Part shown: one piece after another, positions 8,642-18,769 of the stretch
How positions within the stretch are numbered: the stretch's first letter is position 1
Layout of the letters: the number at the start of each line of letters is the position of its first letter
From: Clostridiales bacterium
GTDB taxonomy: Bacteria; Bacillota; Clostridia; Oscillospirales; Oscillospiraceae
NCBI GenBank assembly: GCA_004558025.1
Contig: SFEG01000013.1
Coordinates: forward strand, 1-55,293
DNA: 55,293 nt
Direction of reading: 5' to 3'
Program-made: the position numbers and the translations under genes
The notes under the pieces: generated by a model
Told to the model about the DNA's origin: nothing
Database searches by the model: none
The model's input: the letters and a program-made list of their open reading frames with translations, nothing else

Positions 8642-9646
8642 ATGGCGTGTCCGAGAGAAAAACGCGAAATACTCGAGCGGACGCTCGTCGGCGAGTACGG
8701 CGTAAGAGCCGAGAACTCGAGAGGCAGAGCAGAGCCTGAGCCCGAGTGCGAGATAAGAACCTGCTTTCAGCGCGACGTCGACAGGATAACTCACTCCAAG
8801 GCCTTCCGAAGATTAAAGCACAAAACACAGGTCTACCTCCTGCCGGAGGGCGACCATTACAGAACGCGCCTCACGCATACGCTTGAGGTCTCGCGCCTTG
8901 CGCGGACGATAGCGAGGGCGCTCGACTTAAACGAGGATCTGACGGAGGCGATAGCGCTCGGCCACGATCTCGGGCACACGCCGTTCGGCCATGCGGGAGA
9001 GCGCGCGCTAAACAGAATATATGAGAATGGCTTCAAGCACTACGAGCAGTCGCTGCGCGTTGTAGATATTCTCGAGCGCGACGGCAGAGGCCTGAACCTG
9101 TGCTATGAAACGCGCATGGGCATCCTGCACCATACGCACGGTGCGCCGGACGATACGACCGAGGCGACAGTTGTGCGCCTGTCCGATCGCATAGCGTACA
9201 TAAACCACGACCTTGACGATACTATACGCGCCGGCATACTGCGCGCCGAGGACGTGCCGGAGATGATACGCACGCGATGCGGCGAGCGCAACAGTGAGAG
9301 GATAAACTCCATTGTGCTCGACCTTATCGAAAACAGCGGCGGCGGAGTGATAAAAATGAGCGATTACATGCAGGAGACGGTGGATTTCTTCCACGCGTTC
9401 ATGTATTCGGATGTGTACACAAACCCCATCGCCAAGGGCGAGGAGAGCAAGGTCGACGGCATCATCGGCGGCTTGTTTGATTACTACACAGATCACCCCG
9501 AGAAAATGCCGGACGAGATGCGGCTCATAGCGGACAGGGAGGGTGTATCCCGCGCCGTGTGCGACTATATATCCGGCATGACCGACGGCTACGCCATGGA
9601 AAAGTACAGCGAAATTTTCATCCCCATGTCGTGGACGGTGAAATGA
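8642..9646 (+). CDS. dgt: dGTP triphosphohydrolase-like HD-domain protein
   Basis: 334-residue HD-superfamily phosphohydrolase of the deoxyguanosinetriphosphate triphosphohydrolase-like group, which removes triphosphate from dNTPs. Metal-binding motifs are visible: RLTHTLEV (His), ALGHDLGHTPFGHAGE (His-Asp) and RLSDRIAYINHDLDD (Asp). The N-terminal DVDRITHSKAFRRLKHKTQV block is typical. I use the ATG at 8642, preceded by AGGAGG at 7 bases; the reading frame extends 87 bases upstream but without a ribosome site and into repeat DNA. The order dgt-dnaG-rpoD is common in Clostridia; here a 560-bp repeat block separates dgt from dnaG. Confidence 0.92.
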   Translation: MACPREKREILERTLVGEYGVRAENSRGRAEPEPECEIRTCFQRDVDRITHSKAFRRLKHKTQVYLLPEGDHYRTRLTHTLEVSRLARTIARALDLNEDLTEAIALGHDLGHTPFGHAGERALNRIYENGFKHYEQSLRVVDILERDGRGLNLCYETRMGILHHTHGAPDDTTEATVVRLSDRIAYINHDLDDTIRAGILRAEDVPEMIRTRCGERNSERINSIVLDLIENSGGGVIKMSDYMQETVDFFHAFMYSDVYTNPIAKGEESKVDGIIGGLFDYYTDHPEKMPDEMRLIADREGVSRAVCDYISGMTDGYAMEKYSEIFIPMSWTVK

Positions 9647-9967
9647 GCTGATAGTGGATAGCCGATAGCTTAAAGTTAATATGCGTTTGCCTGCGGCAAG
9701 CGGATCTGATTACACCTCATCCGTCACCTGCGGTGACACCATCCACTCAAGGGGAAGGCAAGAGTGCATGCTATGCCTGAAAGTGAATGGTGAATAGGTG
9801 AAGTGTGCGCTTTGTGCACGAATTTGAAAGGCGACCCCTCAGTCGACTACGTCGCCAGCTCCCCTTACGCAGGGGAGCCAACGGTATGCGTCATAAATTT
9901 TCACCGCACTATTGGGAAGCGGCAATTTTACGGTTTTGTCGGCATTTTCGACACCGGGCTGACGCAA
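9647..9967. repeat. Repeat cluster between dgt and dnaG
   Basis: Starts with the GATAGC-rich unit and its GTTTGCCTGCGGCAAGCGGAT hairpin (about 9652-9705; written here only in part: GTTTGCC...GGCAAGC). An element reading CACCTCATCCGTC...CAAGGGGAAGGCA follows (9712-9763), then the CCCCTCAG...CAGCTCCCCTTACG element (9831-9881) and a CCGGG-core repeat at about 9946. No gene is recognisable. Confidence 0.6.
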
Positions 9968-10145
9968 AACTTTCACCGTACCCATGGGGTGCGAAACGAT
10001 CCGGTTTCCGCCGCTGCTTCGCTGCCGGGTTCACGCAAAACTTTCACCGCACCCATGTGGTGCGAAACGCCCCGGTTTCCTCCGCTGCTTCGCTGCCGGG
10101 TTCACGCAAGGTTTCCTCCGCTGTTTCGACACCGGGCTGACGCAA
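9968..10145 (+). repeat. 71-bp tandem repeat, two and a half copies
   Basis: Units at 9968-10038 and 10039-10109 differ at only a few positions. A partial third (10110-10145) repeats the second half of the unit and runs into the CCGGG-core sequence GACACCGGGCTGACGCAA. It appears to be local amplification of dispersed-repeat DNA just before dnaG. Two copies of GCGCCTCTAAAAAA follow at about 10170-10197. Confidence 0.75.
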
Positions 10146-10210
10146 AAAACGTATAAGTACATTCTTAAAGCGCCTCTAAAAAAGCGCCTCTAAAAAAGGA
10201 GGGATGGGAG

Positions 10211-11953
10211 ATGGCCATTCCGGAGAGCTTCCTGCAGGAGCTCGTCGAGAAAAACGATATAGTGGATGTCGTGAGCGAGTATGTGCGCCTTACCAAGCGC
10301 TCGGGCTCGAACCGCTTCGGCCTGTGCCCGTTCCACAGCGAGAAAACGCCGTCGTTTTCCGTGTCGCCGGATAAGCAGATATACCACTGCTTCGGCTGCG
10401 GCAAGGGCGGAGGCGTCATAAATTTCATAATGGAGGTCGAAAACCTCAGCTTTCCCGAGGCAGTGGAGTTTCTGGCAAAGCGCGTCGGTATGACGATGCC
10501 CGAGCAGGAGGATAACCGCGAGGCGAAAAAGCGCCGCAGGCTTTTGGATTTAAACCGCGACGCGGCGAAGTTTTTCTACTCGTGCCTCAGTAAGCCCGAG
10601 GGGCAGCCCGCGCTCGACTATATGCAGCGGCGGCAGATAACGCCGCACACGGCAAAGTGCTTCGGGCTCGGCTATGCGCCGGATACATGGGACAGCCTCA
10701 TAAACGCGATGCGTGCAAAGGGATATTCCGAATATGAGATGTTCGACGCGGGGCTGGTGCGCAAGGGCAAAAACGGCGGGCATTACGATACCTTCCGCAA
10801 TCGGCTCATGTTCCCGGTCATCGACGTAAGAGGCGACGTTATAGGCTTTTCCGGCAGAATACTCGGCGACGGTGAGCCAAAATACATGAACAGCCCGGAA
10901 ACGATGGTGTTCAACAAAAGCCGTAATCTTTTTGCGCTGAATCTGGCTAAAAAGTCGAAGAGCGGACATATAATACTTGCTGAGGGCAACGTCGACGTCG
11001 TGATGATGCATCAGGCGGGCTTTGACGGGGCGGTCGCGTCGCTGGGCACCTCGCTCACGCCGGAGCAGGCAAGGCTCATATCGCACTACACGAGCGAGGT
11101 CATCATCGCTTACGATAACGACGGCGCGGGGAAAAAGGCCTCGCAGCGCGCGATAGGACTTTTGGAGAAGCTCGACCTCAAGGTCAAGGTGCTGTCGATG
11201 AGCGGCGCGAAGGACCCGGACGAGTATATAAAAACAAAGGGCGCGGATGCGTTCCGCAACCTGATAGACAAGTCGGAAAACCATATCGACTATCAGCTCC
11301 AGCGTGTCACGGACAAGTATGACCTCAGCGTCGACGAGCAGAAGGTCGCGTTTTTGAAGGAAGCGTCGGATATGGTAGCGCATCTGCCCGGCAGCGTCGA
11401 GCGCCAGGTCTACGCGATGCGCGTCGCGTCCATGGCCGGGGTCGGCAGCGACGTTGTGTCGCAGGAGGTCGAGCGAAGGCGAAAGCGCCTTGTGCGCACG
11501 GCGCAGCGTGCCGATGCTAAGAATACGGCGCATCCCGAGCGGCAGCTTCAGCCGAAGGAAAAGGAGCTGCGCTATGATGACCCGGAGTCTGCCGCGGCGG
11601 AGGAGGGCATCATAAGGATACTCTATCTCGACCAGGGCCTGTGCCGGGGCAAGGAGCTTCCGCCGCCGGAGATGTTCTCGTCGCCGGCTCTGGCGCGGAT
11701 ATATTCCGTGCTGAAAGGAAAATTTGAAAACGGCGATATAATCAGCATGGCCTCGATGAGCGCCGCGCTGCTTCCGCAGGAGGCCGCGCTTTTAGCCTCG
11801 GTGCTGCAAAAGCCCGAGGCGCTGCGCAACGGCGACAAGGCGCTTGCCGATTACATAGAAAGGATCAAAAACCGCCACGAGCTCAAGCAATCGGGCGGAG
11901 ATCTCAGACAGCTTGCAAACAGACTTAAAGAAACTAAAGGATATGAGGGGTAA
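10211..11953 (+). CDS. dnaG: DNA primase DnaG
   Basis: 580-residue primase that makes RNA primers at the replication fork. The N-terminal zinc-binding domain has C39-x2-H42 and C60-x2-C63 (CPFHSEKTPSF, YHCFGCGKGG). The catalytic core contains the TOPRIM block with ILAEGNVDVVMMHQ and AYDNDGAGKKAS. The C-terminal part (from about residue 450) is the variable helicase-interaction region. Length is normal. The ATG at 10211 has GGAGGGATGGGAG upstream. It lies 4 bases from rpoD, so the two are one operon. Confidence 0.97.
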   Translation: MAIPESFLQELVEKNDIVDVVSEYVRLTKRSGSNRFGLCPFHSEKTPSFSVSPDKQIYHCFGCGKGGGVINFIMEVENLSFPEAVEFLAKRVGMTMPEQEDNREAKKRRRLLDLNRDAAKFFYSCLSKPEGQPALDYMQRRQITPHTAKCFGLGYAPDTWDSLINAMRAKGYSEYEMFDAGLVRKGKNGGHYDTFRNRLMFPVIDVRGDVIGFSGRILGDGEPKYMNSPETMVFNKSRNLFALNLAKKSKSGHIILAEGNVDVVMMHQAGFDGAVASLGTSLTPEQARLISHYTSEVIIAYDNDGAGKKASQRAIGLLEKLDLKVKVLSMSGAKDPDEYIKTKGADAFRNLIDKSENHIDYQLQRVTDKYDLSVDEQKVAFLKEASDMVAHLPGSVERQVYAMRVASMAGVGSDVVSQEVERRRKRLVRTAQRADAKNTAHPERQLQPKEKELRYDDPESAAAEEGIIRILYLDQGLCRGKELPPPEMFSSPALARIYSVLKGKFENGDIISMASMSAALLPQEAALLASVLQKPEALRNGDKALADYIERIKNRHELKQSGGDLRQLANRLKETKGYEG

Positions 11954-11957
11954 AGCT

Positions 11958-13220
11958 ATGGACAAGAAAACCGAAACCATGACCGAGCAGGAGCTCGAGC
12001 GCGCAGCCGACGAGCTGCTGGCAGCAAGCGAAATTAAGGATGCGCCGAAGAAAAAGAGCACCCGCCGCGCAAAGACCGAGGAGAAGCCCGCCGAGGAGCC
12101 GACCGAGGTAAAAACCACGGAGGATATCCTCAACGAGCTCATGGAAAAGGCAAAAAAGAGCGGCAAGATCACTACCAAGGAGATAGCGACGCTCGAGGAA
12201 AAGGGCGTCGACGCCGAGTCCATTACGAAGTTTTACGACGCGCTCGAGGCCAATAAGATCGAGATAGATATAAGCGACGACGACGCGGTGCCCATCCTCG
12301 ACGATATCGACATGCCCGAGATCGAGGAGCTCAACGAGATCGAGGAGGTCACCGAGGAGGAGATGGCCGAGGTCAAGGTCGATGACAGTTACAGCACCGA
12401 CGATCCCGTGCGTATGTTCCTCAAGGAGATAGGCAAGGTGCCCCTGCTTACTGCCGAGGAGGAGGTAGAGCTGGCCATCAGAATGAGCCAGGGCGATGAG
12501 GAGGCAAAGCGCCGCATGACCGAGGCTAACCTGCGCCTGGTCGTTTCGATAGCAAAGCGCTATGTCGGCCGCGGCATGCTGTTTCTCGACCTCATCCAGG
12601 AGGGCAATCTCGGCCTTATCAAGGCGGTCGAGAAGTTCGACTACACCAAGGGCTATAAATTCTCGACCTACGCGACGTGGTGGATCCGCCAGGCGATCAC
12701 CCGCGCCATCGCCGACCAGGCGAGGACGATACGCATTCCCGTTCACATGGTCGAAACGATAAACAAGGTCATCCGCGTTTCACGCCAGCTTCTGCAGGAG
12801 CTCGGCCACGACCCCAGCGCGGAGGAGATAGCCGCCGAGATGGGCATGCCCGTCGACAAGGTGCGCGAGATACTCAAGATCGCCCAGGAGCCCGTGTCGC
12901 TCGAAACGCCTATCGGCGAGGAGGAGGACTCTCACCTCGGCGACTTTATCCCCGATGAGGACGCGTCCGAGCCGAGCGAGGCCGCCAGCTTCTCACTTTT
13001 GAAGGAGCAGCTCATGGAGGTGCTCGACACGCTCACCCCGCGCGAGAAAAAGGTGCTCGAGCTGCGCTTCGGCATCGTCGACGGCCGCACCCGCACCCTT
13101 GAGGAGGTCGGCAAGGAGTTCAACGTCACCCGTGAGCGCATCCGCCAGATCGAGGCCAAGGCTCTGCGCAAGCTCCGCCATCCCAGCCGCAGCAAGAAGC
13201 TGAGAGACTTTTTGAATTGA
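11958..13220 (+). CDS. rpoD: RNA polymerase primary sigma factor (sigma-A/RpoD)
   Basis: 420-residue housekeeping sigma factor. The acidic N-terminal extension (1-140, region 1.1-like) is followed by region 1.2 (DDPVRMFLKEIGKVPLL), region 2 (NLRLVVSIAKRYVGRGM, DLIQEGNLGLIKAVEKF, KFSTYATWWIRQAITRAI), region 3, and region 4 (LTPREKKVLELRFG through VTRERIRQIEAKALRKLR). The ATG at 11958 follows GAGGGG; an in-frame ATG at 11913 lies inside dnaG and lacks a ribosome site. It presumably reads the many TTGACA/TATAAT promoters seen in this window. It ends before a strong terminator. Confidence 0.97.
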   Translation: MDKKTETMTEQELERAADELLAASEIKDAPKKKSTRRAKTEEKPAEEPTEVKTTEDILNELMEKAKKSGKITTKEIATLEEKGVDAESITKFYDALEANKIEIDISDDDAVPILDDIDMPEIEELNEIEEVTEEEMAEVKVDDSYSTDDPVRMFLKEIGKVPLLTAEEEVELAIRMSQGDEEAKRRMTEANLRLVVSIAKRYVGRGMLFLDLIQEGNLGLIKAVEKFDYTKGYKFSTYATWWIRQAITRAIADQARTIRIPVHMVETINKVIRVSRQLLQELGHDPSAEEIAAEMGMPVDKVREILKIAQEPVSLETPIGEEEDSHLGDFIPDEDASEPSEAASFSLLKEQLMEVLDTLTPREKKVLELRFGIVDGRTRTLEEVGKEFNVTRERIRQIEAKALRKLRHPSRSKKLRDFLN

Positions 13221-13228
13221 ATAATTAG

Positions 13229-13420
13229 TTGATAGCTGATAGCTATATGTGTTTGCCTGAGGCAAACGGATTTGAAAAAAGAGTGCGGATTTTCGTCTGC
13301 GCTCTTTTTTGTTCAAATCTGTGCGCTTTGCGTACACCTTGGACTATCGGCTATCTGCTTGCCCCGGTTTCCGCGGCCGCATCGAACCGGGCCGTTGCAA
13401 TTACCGTATCCGTAGAAATC
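13229..13420. repeat. Inverted pair of GATAGC-type repeats flanking the rpoD terminator, plus a CCGGG-core repeat
   Basis: The left arm (about 13229-13274) reads GATAGCTGATAGC ... GCAAACGGATTTGA; the right arm (13312-13358) is the inverted version, CAAATCTGTGCGCTTTGCG ... GGCTATC. Together they form an imperfect palindrome of about 130 bp with the terminator at its centre. A CCGGG-core repeat lies at 13383-13415. Confidence 0.55.
13271..13316 (+). terminator. Strong terminator of dnaG-rpoD
   Basis: The stem GAGTGCGGA / TCTGCGCTC (two G-U pairs) is extended by AAAAAA/TTTTTT (13275-13310) and TTTG/CAAA outside it. It is probably active in both directions. Confidence 0.85.
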
Positions 13421-13475
13421 TAAAACTCGCAAATAAAAATATATAAATTTTTGCACGAATTTTTTAATAAAAGCC

Positions 13476-13504
13476 TTGACAAGAATATAAAACAGTGCTA
13501 TATT
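13476..13504 (+). promoter_or_regulatory. Promoter of the hrcA heat-shock operon
   Basis: TTGACA, 17 bases, TATATT. Its -10 overlaps the first base pairs of the CIRCE element. Confidence 0.85.
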
Positions 13505-13529
13505 AGCACTCGAAGGCTAAGAGTGCCAA
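13503..13529 (+). promoter_or_regulatory. CIRCE operator (HrcA binding site)
   Basis: TTAGCACTC-N9-GAGTGCCAA, differing from the consensus in one base of the second arm (GAGTGCTAA). It sits over the -10 and start point, the standard position for HrcA repression that is relieved on heat shock. Confidence 0.96.
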
Positions 13530-13552
13530 CAAACGGGGAGCTTGAGTGCAAA

Positions 13553-14650
13553 ATGAGTATAAGCGAAAGAAAAAAGAAAATACTCGGCGCACTGGTCGAT
13601 GAATATATAAAAACGGCCGAGCCCGTCGGAAGTAAGGCCATTGCGGGCGTCGCCGATATCGGATGCAGCAGCGCAACGATAAGAAACGAGCTTGCAGAGC
13701 TCACGGCTCTGGGCTATCTCGAACAGCCGCACACCTCGGCCGGACGCATCCCGACCCCCGCGGGCTACAGGATGTATGTAAACGAGCTCATGGAAAAGCA
13801 AAAGCTCTCACTTGAGGAGACCGAGGCGATAAACCGAAGCCTGAACGAGCGCCTTACGCAGCTTGACGAGCAGATGCGTGATGTCGTAAAGCTCACCTCG
13901 CAGCTGACCGATTATCCGGCGCTTGCGCTTGCGGCTTACGCCCCGGCGACGATAAAGCGCTTCGATCTTATCTATATTGATGCCAACACGTTCATAATAG
14001 TCGTGATGCTCAGCAACAATACGGTCAAGAATAAGCTCGTCAATCTCCCGGTGTCGGTCGATCAGCAGATGATACAGAAGCTTGCAACGCTGTTTAACGC
14101 AAACTTCACCGGGATCTCCGGCGATAAGGTCACGCCGCTGCTGATATCCTCGACAGAGCGCGCGGCGGGCGATACCATGGGACTTACGGCGGTCATCGCG
14201 TCATTTACGATGGAGACGCTTGAGAGCCAGCGCGGAGTCGAGGCCTATGTAACGGGCGAGAACAGACTGCTCAGTCAGCCGGAGTTCCGCGATCCGGACA
14301 AGGCGCACAAGCTGATGAATTACCTCGCCGACGGCAGCCACGTCATAGCGGATGCGGAAAACGGGCTGTTCGACGATGACTCCGAGGTACGCGTCCTCAT
14401 AGGACCGGAGAATATCGCCGAGGAGCTCAAGGACTCGAGCGTTGTTATAGCAAGCTATGACATGGGCGATAATACAAAGGGACTCATAGGTGTCGTAGGG
14501 CCGACGAGAATGGATTATTCCGCAGTCGCCGCGAAGCTGAGCTTTTTGGCGGCGGGACTTTCAAGGCGGCTCGGCGCGGGAGGCGCTCCCCCGTCGGGCA
14601 TGCATAATAAGCTTATAATCAAGGGAGATGACATAATAGATGAGCAGTAA
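13553..14650 (+). CDS. hrcA: Heat-inducible transcription repressor HrcA
   Basis: 365-residue repressor of class I heat-shock genes; it binds CIRCE. The N-terminal winged helix has ERKKKILGALVDEYIKTAEPVGSKAIA and SSATIRNELAELTALGYLEQPHTSAGRIPT, both family hallmarks. The C-terminal GAF-like dimerisation/GroEL-sensing part contains VLIGPENIAEELKDSSVV and GLIGVVGPTRMDY. The ATG at 13553 gives the canonical MSISERKKK start; GGGGAG lies 12 bases upstream, slightly far. It overlaps grpE by 11 bases. The CIRCE just upstream shows autoregulation. Confidence 0.96.
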   Translation: MSISERKKKILGALVDEYIKTAEPVGSKAIAGVADIGCSSATIRNELAELTALGYLEQPHTSAGRIPTPAGYRMYVNELMEKQKLSLEETEAINRSLNERLTQLDEQMRDVVKLTSQLTDYPALALAAYAPATIKRFDLIYIDANTFIIVVMLSNNTVKNKLVNLPVSVDQQMIQKLATLFNANFTGISGDKVTPLLISSTERAAGDTMGLTAVIASFTMETLESQRGVEAYVTGENRLLSQPEFRDPDKAHKLMNYLADGSHVIADAENGLFDDDSEVRVLIGPENIAEELKDSSVVIASYDMGDNTKGLIGVVGPTRMDYSAVAAKLSFLAAGLSRRLGAGGAPPSGMHNKLIIKGDDIIDEQ

Positions 14651-15275
14651 AAAAGATAAAAACGGGCAGGAGCCTCAGACCGAGGAAATAAAGGAAGAAA
14701 CGGTCGAGACCGCCGCCGAGGAAATAAAGGAAGAAACGGTCGAGACCGCCGCCGAGGAAATAAAGGAAGAAGCAAAGGAAGAGTCCAAAGAAGCGAAAAA
14801 AGAAAAAAAGCAGAAGAAGGAGAGCAAAAAAGAGGCCGAGATAAAGGAAACGGCCGAAAAGCTCATCCAGGCGGAAAAGGAAAAGTACCTCAGGCTCTGT
14901 GCCGAGTACGATAATTTCCGCAAGCGCAGCCAGAAGGAGCGCGAGGGTCTGTACGCCGACATAAAGGCGGACACGCTGCTCAAGTTCCTGCCGGTGTACG
15001 ACAATCTTGAAAGAGCGCTGGCAACGCCTACAGCCGACGAAGCGTACCGCAAGGGCGTGGAGATGACGATGGTGCAGTTTAACCAGACTCTCGAAAAGCT
15101 CGGCATAACTGAGATCGAAGCTCTCGGTAAGCCGTTTGACCCCAATGTGCATAACGCAGTCATGCATGTTGAGGACGAGTCCTTCGGCGAAAACGAAGTC
15201 GTCGAGGTGTTCCAGAAGGGCTTCAAGCTCAATGACAAGGTGATCCGTTTCGCTATGGTAAAAGTAGCGAACTGA
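14640..15275 (+). CDS. grpE: Nucleotide exchange factor GrpE
   Basis: 211 residues. GrpE releases ADP from DnaK. The C-terminal GrpE domain is clear (EKEKYLRLCAEYDNFRKRSQKE, FLPVYDNLERAL, PFDPNVHNAVMHVED, EVFQKGFKLNDKVIRFAMVKV). The N-terminal 80 residues are a highly charged Glu/Lys tail with an exact 12-residue duplication (EEIKEETVETAA twice, then a third partial copy) encoded by a perfect 36-bp DNA repeat. The start overlaps the last 11 bases of hrcA, implying coupling. Confidence 0.95.
   Translation: MSSKKDKNGQEPQTEEIKEETVETAAEEIKEETVETAAEEIKEEAKEESKEAKKEKKQKKESKKEAEIKETAEKLIQAEKEKYLRLCAEYDNFRKRSQKEREGLYADIKADTLLKFLPVYDNLERALATPTADEAYRKGVEMTMVQFNQTLEKLGITEIEALGKPFDPNVHNAVMHVEDESFGENEVVEVFQKGFKLNDKVIRFAMVKVAN
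14682..14765 (+). repeat. 36-bp in-frame tandem repeat inside grpE
   Basis: Two identical copies at 14682-14717 and 14718-14753, and the first 12 or more bases again from 14754. The in-frame length makes it a likely site of copy-number change without loss of GrpE. Confidence 0.9.
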
Positions 15276-15327
15276 TTATAAATTTAATTAAGTATATTAT
15301 TGACTTTCAAATAGGAGGATTTACATT

Positions 15328-17172
<1,845 letters not shown>

Positions 17173-17487
17173 TCGAAACAGAGATCAAATATGGGCGCAC
17201 CCTGTGCGCCCATATAAAGCAAAAGCTCAGACTTTTGCTTTAGGTGCACGCCACATTTTTTGTGAATAAGTTTTCACAAAAAATCTCGCTATGCTCGTCA
17301 AAAAGTCCTGACGGACATTTTTGATGACTATTTATCTGGTTTCGAGCGGGGCCTTTGCCCCCTCGAGCACCCCTGCTGCTCTGTTATTTGATGAATGAGC
17401 AGAATGGTTTTGGCGCACGTTGTGCGCCTATTTGAGCGTTTGAATAAGTCAATGGTCTTTTGAACGCAGCAAAAATGAGGTGGCTTT
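17173..17487 (+). other. Hairpin-rich spacer between dnaK and dnaJ
   Basis: 315 bases with no gene but at least six inverted repeats in a row: 17191-17213 (TGGGCGCAC/GTGCGCCCA), 17216-17241 (AAAGCAAAAG/CTTTTGCTTT), 17255-17284 (TTTTTTGTGA/TCACAAAAAA), 17297-17328 (GTCAAAAA/TTTTTGATGAC region), 17343-17367 (CGAGCGGGGC/GCCCCCTCG) and 17412-17428 (GGCGCAC/GTGCGCC). None has the plain stem-plus-T-tract form except possibly the AT-rich third. No CIRCE is present before dnaJ. The spacer may set the DnaK:DnaJ expression ratio by partial termination or RNA processing. Confidence 0.6.
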
Positions 17488-18627
17488 ATGGCAGAAAAAA
17501 GAGATTATTATGAGGTTCTCGGCGTATCCAAGGACGCGACCGAGGATCAGCTCAAAAAAGCATACAGAAAGCTTGCCAAAGAAAATCACCCCGATCTTCA
17601 TCCCGGCGACAAAGCGTGCGAAGCGCGGTTTAAAGAGATAAACGAGGCCTATGAGGTCCTTTCCGATGCTGATAAGCGCGCAAAGTACGATCGTTTCGGC
17701 CATGCCGCCTTTGACCCGAGCCAGGGCTACGGCGGAGGCGGTTTCGGCGGCTTCGGCGATTTCGGCGGTTTCGGTGATTTCGGCGGCTTCGGCGATATAT
17801 TCGGCGACATTTTCGGCTTCGGCGGCGGTGGTGGCGGCAAGAACTCCAACGCTCCGCGAAAGGGCGAAAATCTGCGTGCGAATGTCAACATAAAGTTCGA
17901 GGAAGCGGCCTTCGGCGTGAAAAAGGAAGTCTTCGTCACGCGCGTCGAGCAGTGCCCCGACTGTAAGGGCACGGGCTGCGCCGAGGGCACGACCGCGGAG
18001 GTCTGCCCCGACTGCAAGGGCTCGGGTCAGGTCAAGACCACGCAGCGCACTCCGTTCGGCATGATGCAGCAGAACACGCGATGCAATAAGTGCAAGGGAC
18101 GAGGCAAGATAATCCACAGCCCCTGCGGTACCTGCCACGGTGTCGGCAGCATCCGCCGCCAGCACAAGGTCAGCATCAGCATCCCCGCCGGTATCGACGA
18201 CGGACAGACCATATCACTGCGCGGACAGGGCAACTCCGGCGTTAACGGCGGCCCTGCCGGCGATCTTATGGTCACGGTGCTCGTCCAGCCCCACGCTAGA
18301 TTCGAGCGCGAGGGAGCGTCGGTGCTCCTGAATCAGGACATATCATTCGCCGAGGCGGCACTCGGCGCGGAGATCGAGGTGCAGACGCTCGACGGCAAGG
18401 TGAAGCTCAACATACCCGAAGGCACGCAGACAGGCACGACCTTCCGACTCAAGGGCAAGGGCATACCCTTCCTGCGCTCCGGCGGCAGAGGCGACCAGTT
18501 TGTCACCGTCAAGGTGGCGGTGCCGAAGAAGCTCACCTCGGCGCAGAAGGAAGCCCTGCGCGGCTTTGCGTCCGCCATGGGCGAGACTATTGAGCCGAAA
18601 AGCGGCATGTTCGGCAAGCACAAATAA
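17488..18627 (+). CDS. dnaJ: Co-chaperone DnaJ (Hsp40)
   Basis: 379 residues. DnaJ delivers clients to DnaK and stimulates its ATPase. The J domain (1-70) has the HPD motif in KENHPDLHPGDK. The Gly/Phe region (about 75-115) is unusually regular (GGFGDF units). Four CxxCxGxG zinc motifs follow (CPDCKGTG, CPDCKGSG, CNKCKGRG, CGTCHGVG), then the C-terminal client-binding domain. It is a type I DnaJ of full length. The ATG at 17488 follows GAGGTGG. A terminator lies just after the stop. Confidence 0.97.
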   Translation: MAEKRDYYEVLGVSKDATEDQLKKAYRKLAKENHPDLHPGDKACEARFKEINEAYEVLSDADKRAKYDRFGHAAFDPSQGYGGGGFGGFGDFGGFGDFGGFGDIFGDIFGFGGGGGGKNSNAPRKGENLRANVNIKFEEAAFGVKKEVFVTRVEQCPDCKGTGCAEGTTAEVCPDCKGSGQVKTTQRTPFGMMQQNTRCNKCKGRGKIIHSPCGTCHGVGSIRRQHKVSISIPAGIDDGQTISLRGQGNSGVNGGPAGDLMVTVLVQPHARFEREGASVLLNQDISFAEAALGAEIEVQTLDGKVKLNIPEGTQTGTTFRLKGKGIPFLRSGGRGDQFVTVKVAVPKKLTSAQKEALRGFASAMGETIEPKSGMFGKHK

Positions 18628-18640
18628 AGAAAAATAAGGA

Positions 18641-18666
18641 AAAGACAGCATTTTGCTGTCTTTTTA
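18641..18666 (+). terminator. Terminator of dnaJ
   Basis: AAAGACAGCA / TGCTGTCTTT stem with a TTT loop, running into TTTTT. Confidence 0.85.
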
Positions 18667-18686
18667 TAATTTCTTCTGACGAAAAA

Positions 18687-18715
18687 TTGACAAATTGACG
18701 AAAATATATTAAAAT
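18687..18715 (+). promoter_or_regulatory. Promoter of the MarR gene
   Basis: TTGACA, 17 bases, TAAAAT. Confidence 0.6.
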
Positions 18716-18769
18716 GGTTCAAAAATCCGCAACAATTGCCGTCCGTCTATGAAGAAAGGGGAGGTCAGA

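Noticed and set aside
9968..10145. Possible CRISPR array
   Set aside because: The units are contiguous 71-bp tandem copies without unique spacers, and no cas gene is present.
9803..10156. Open frames of about 110 codons in the dgt-dnaG gap
   Set aside because: They lie entirely in repeat DNA, overlap each other in different frames, and encode repeated RFPPL-like segments produced by the 71-bp tandem unit.
13503..13529. Mismatch in the second CIRCE arm as sign of lost regulation
   Set aside because: One difference from the consensus arm is common among functional CIRCE sites.
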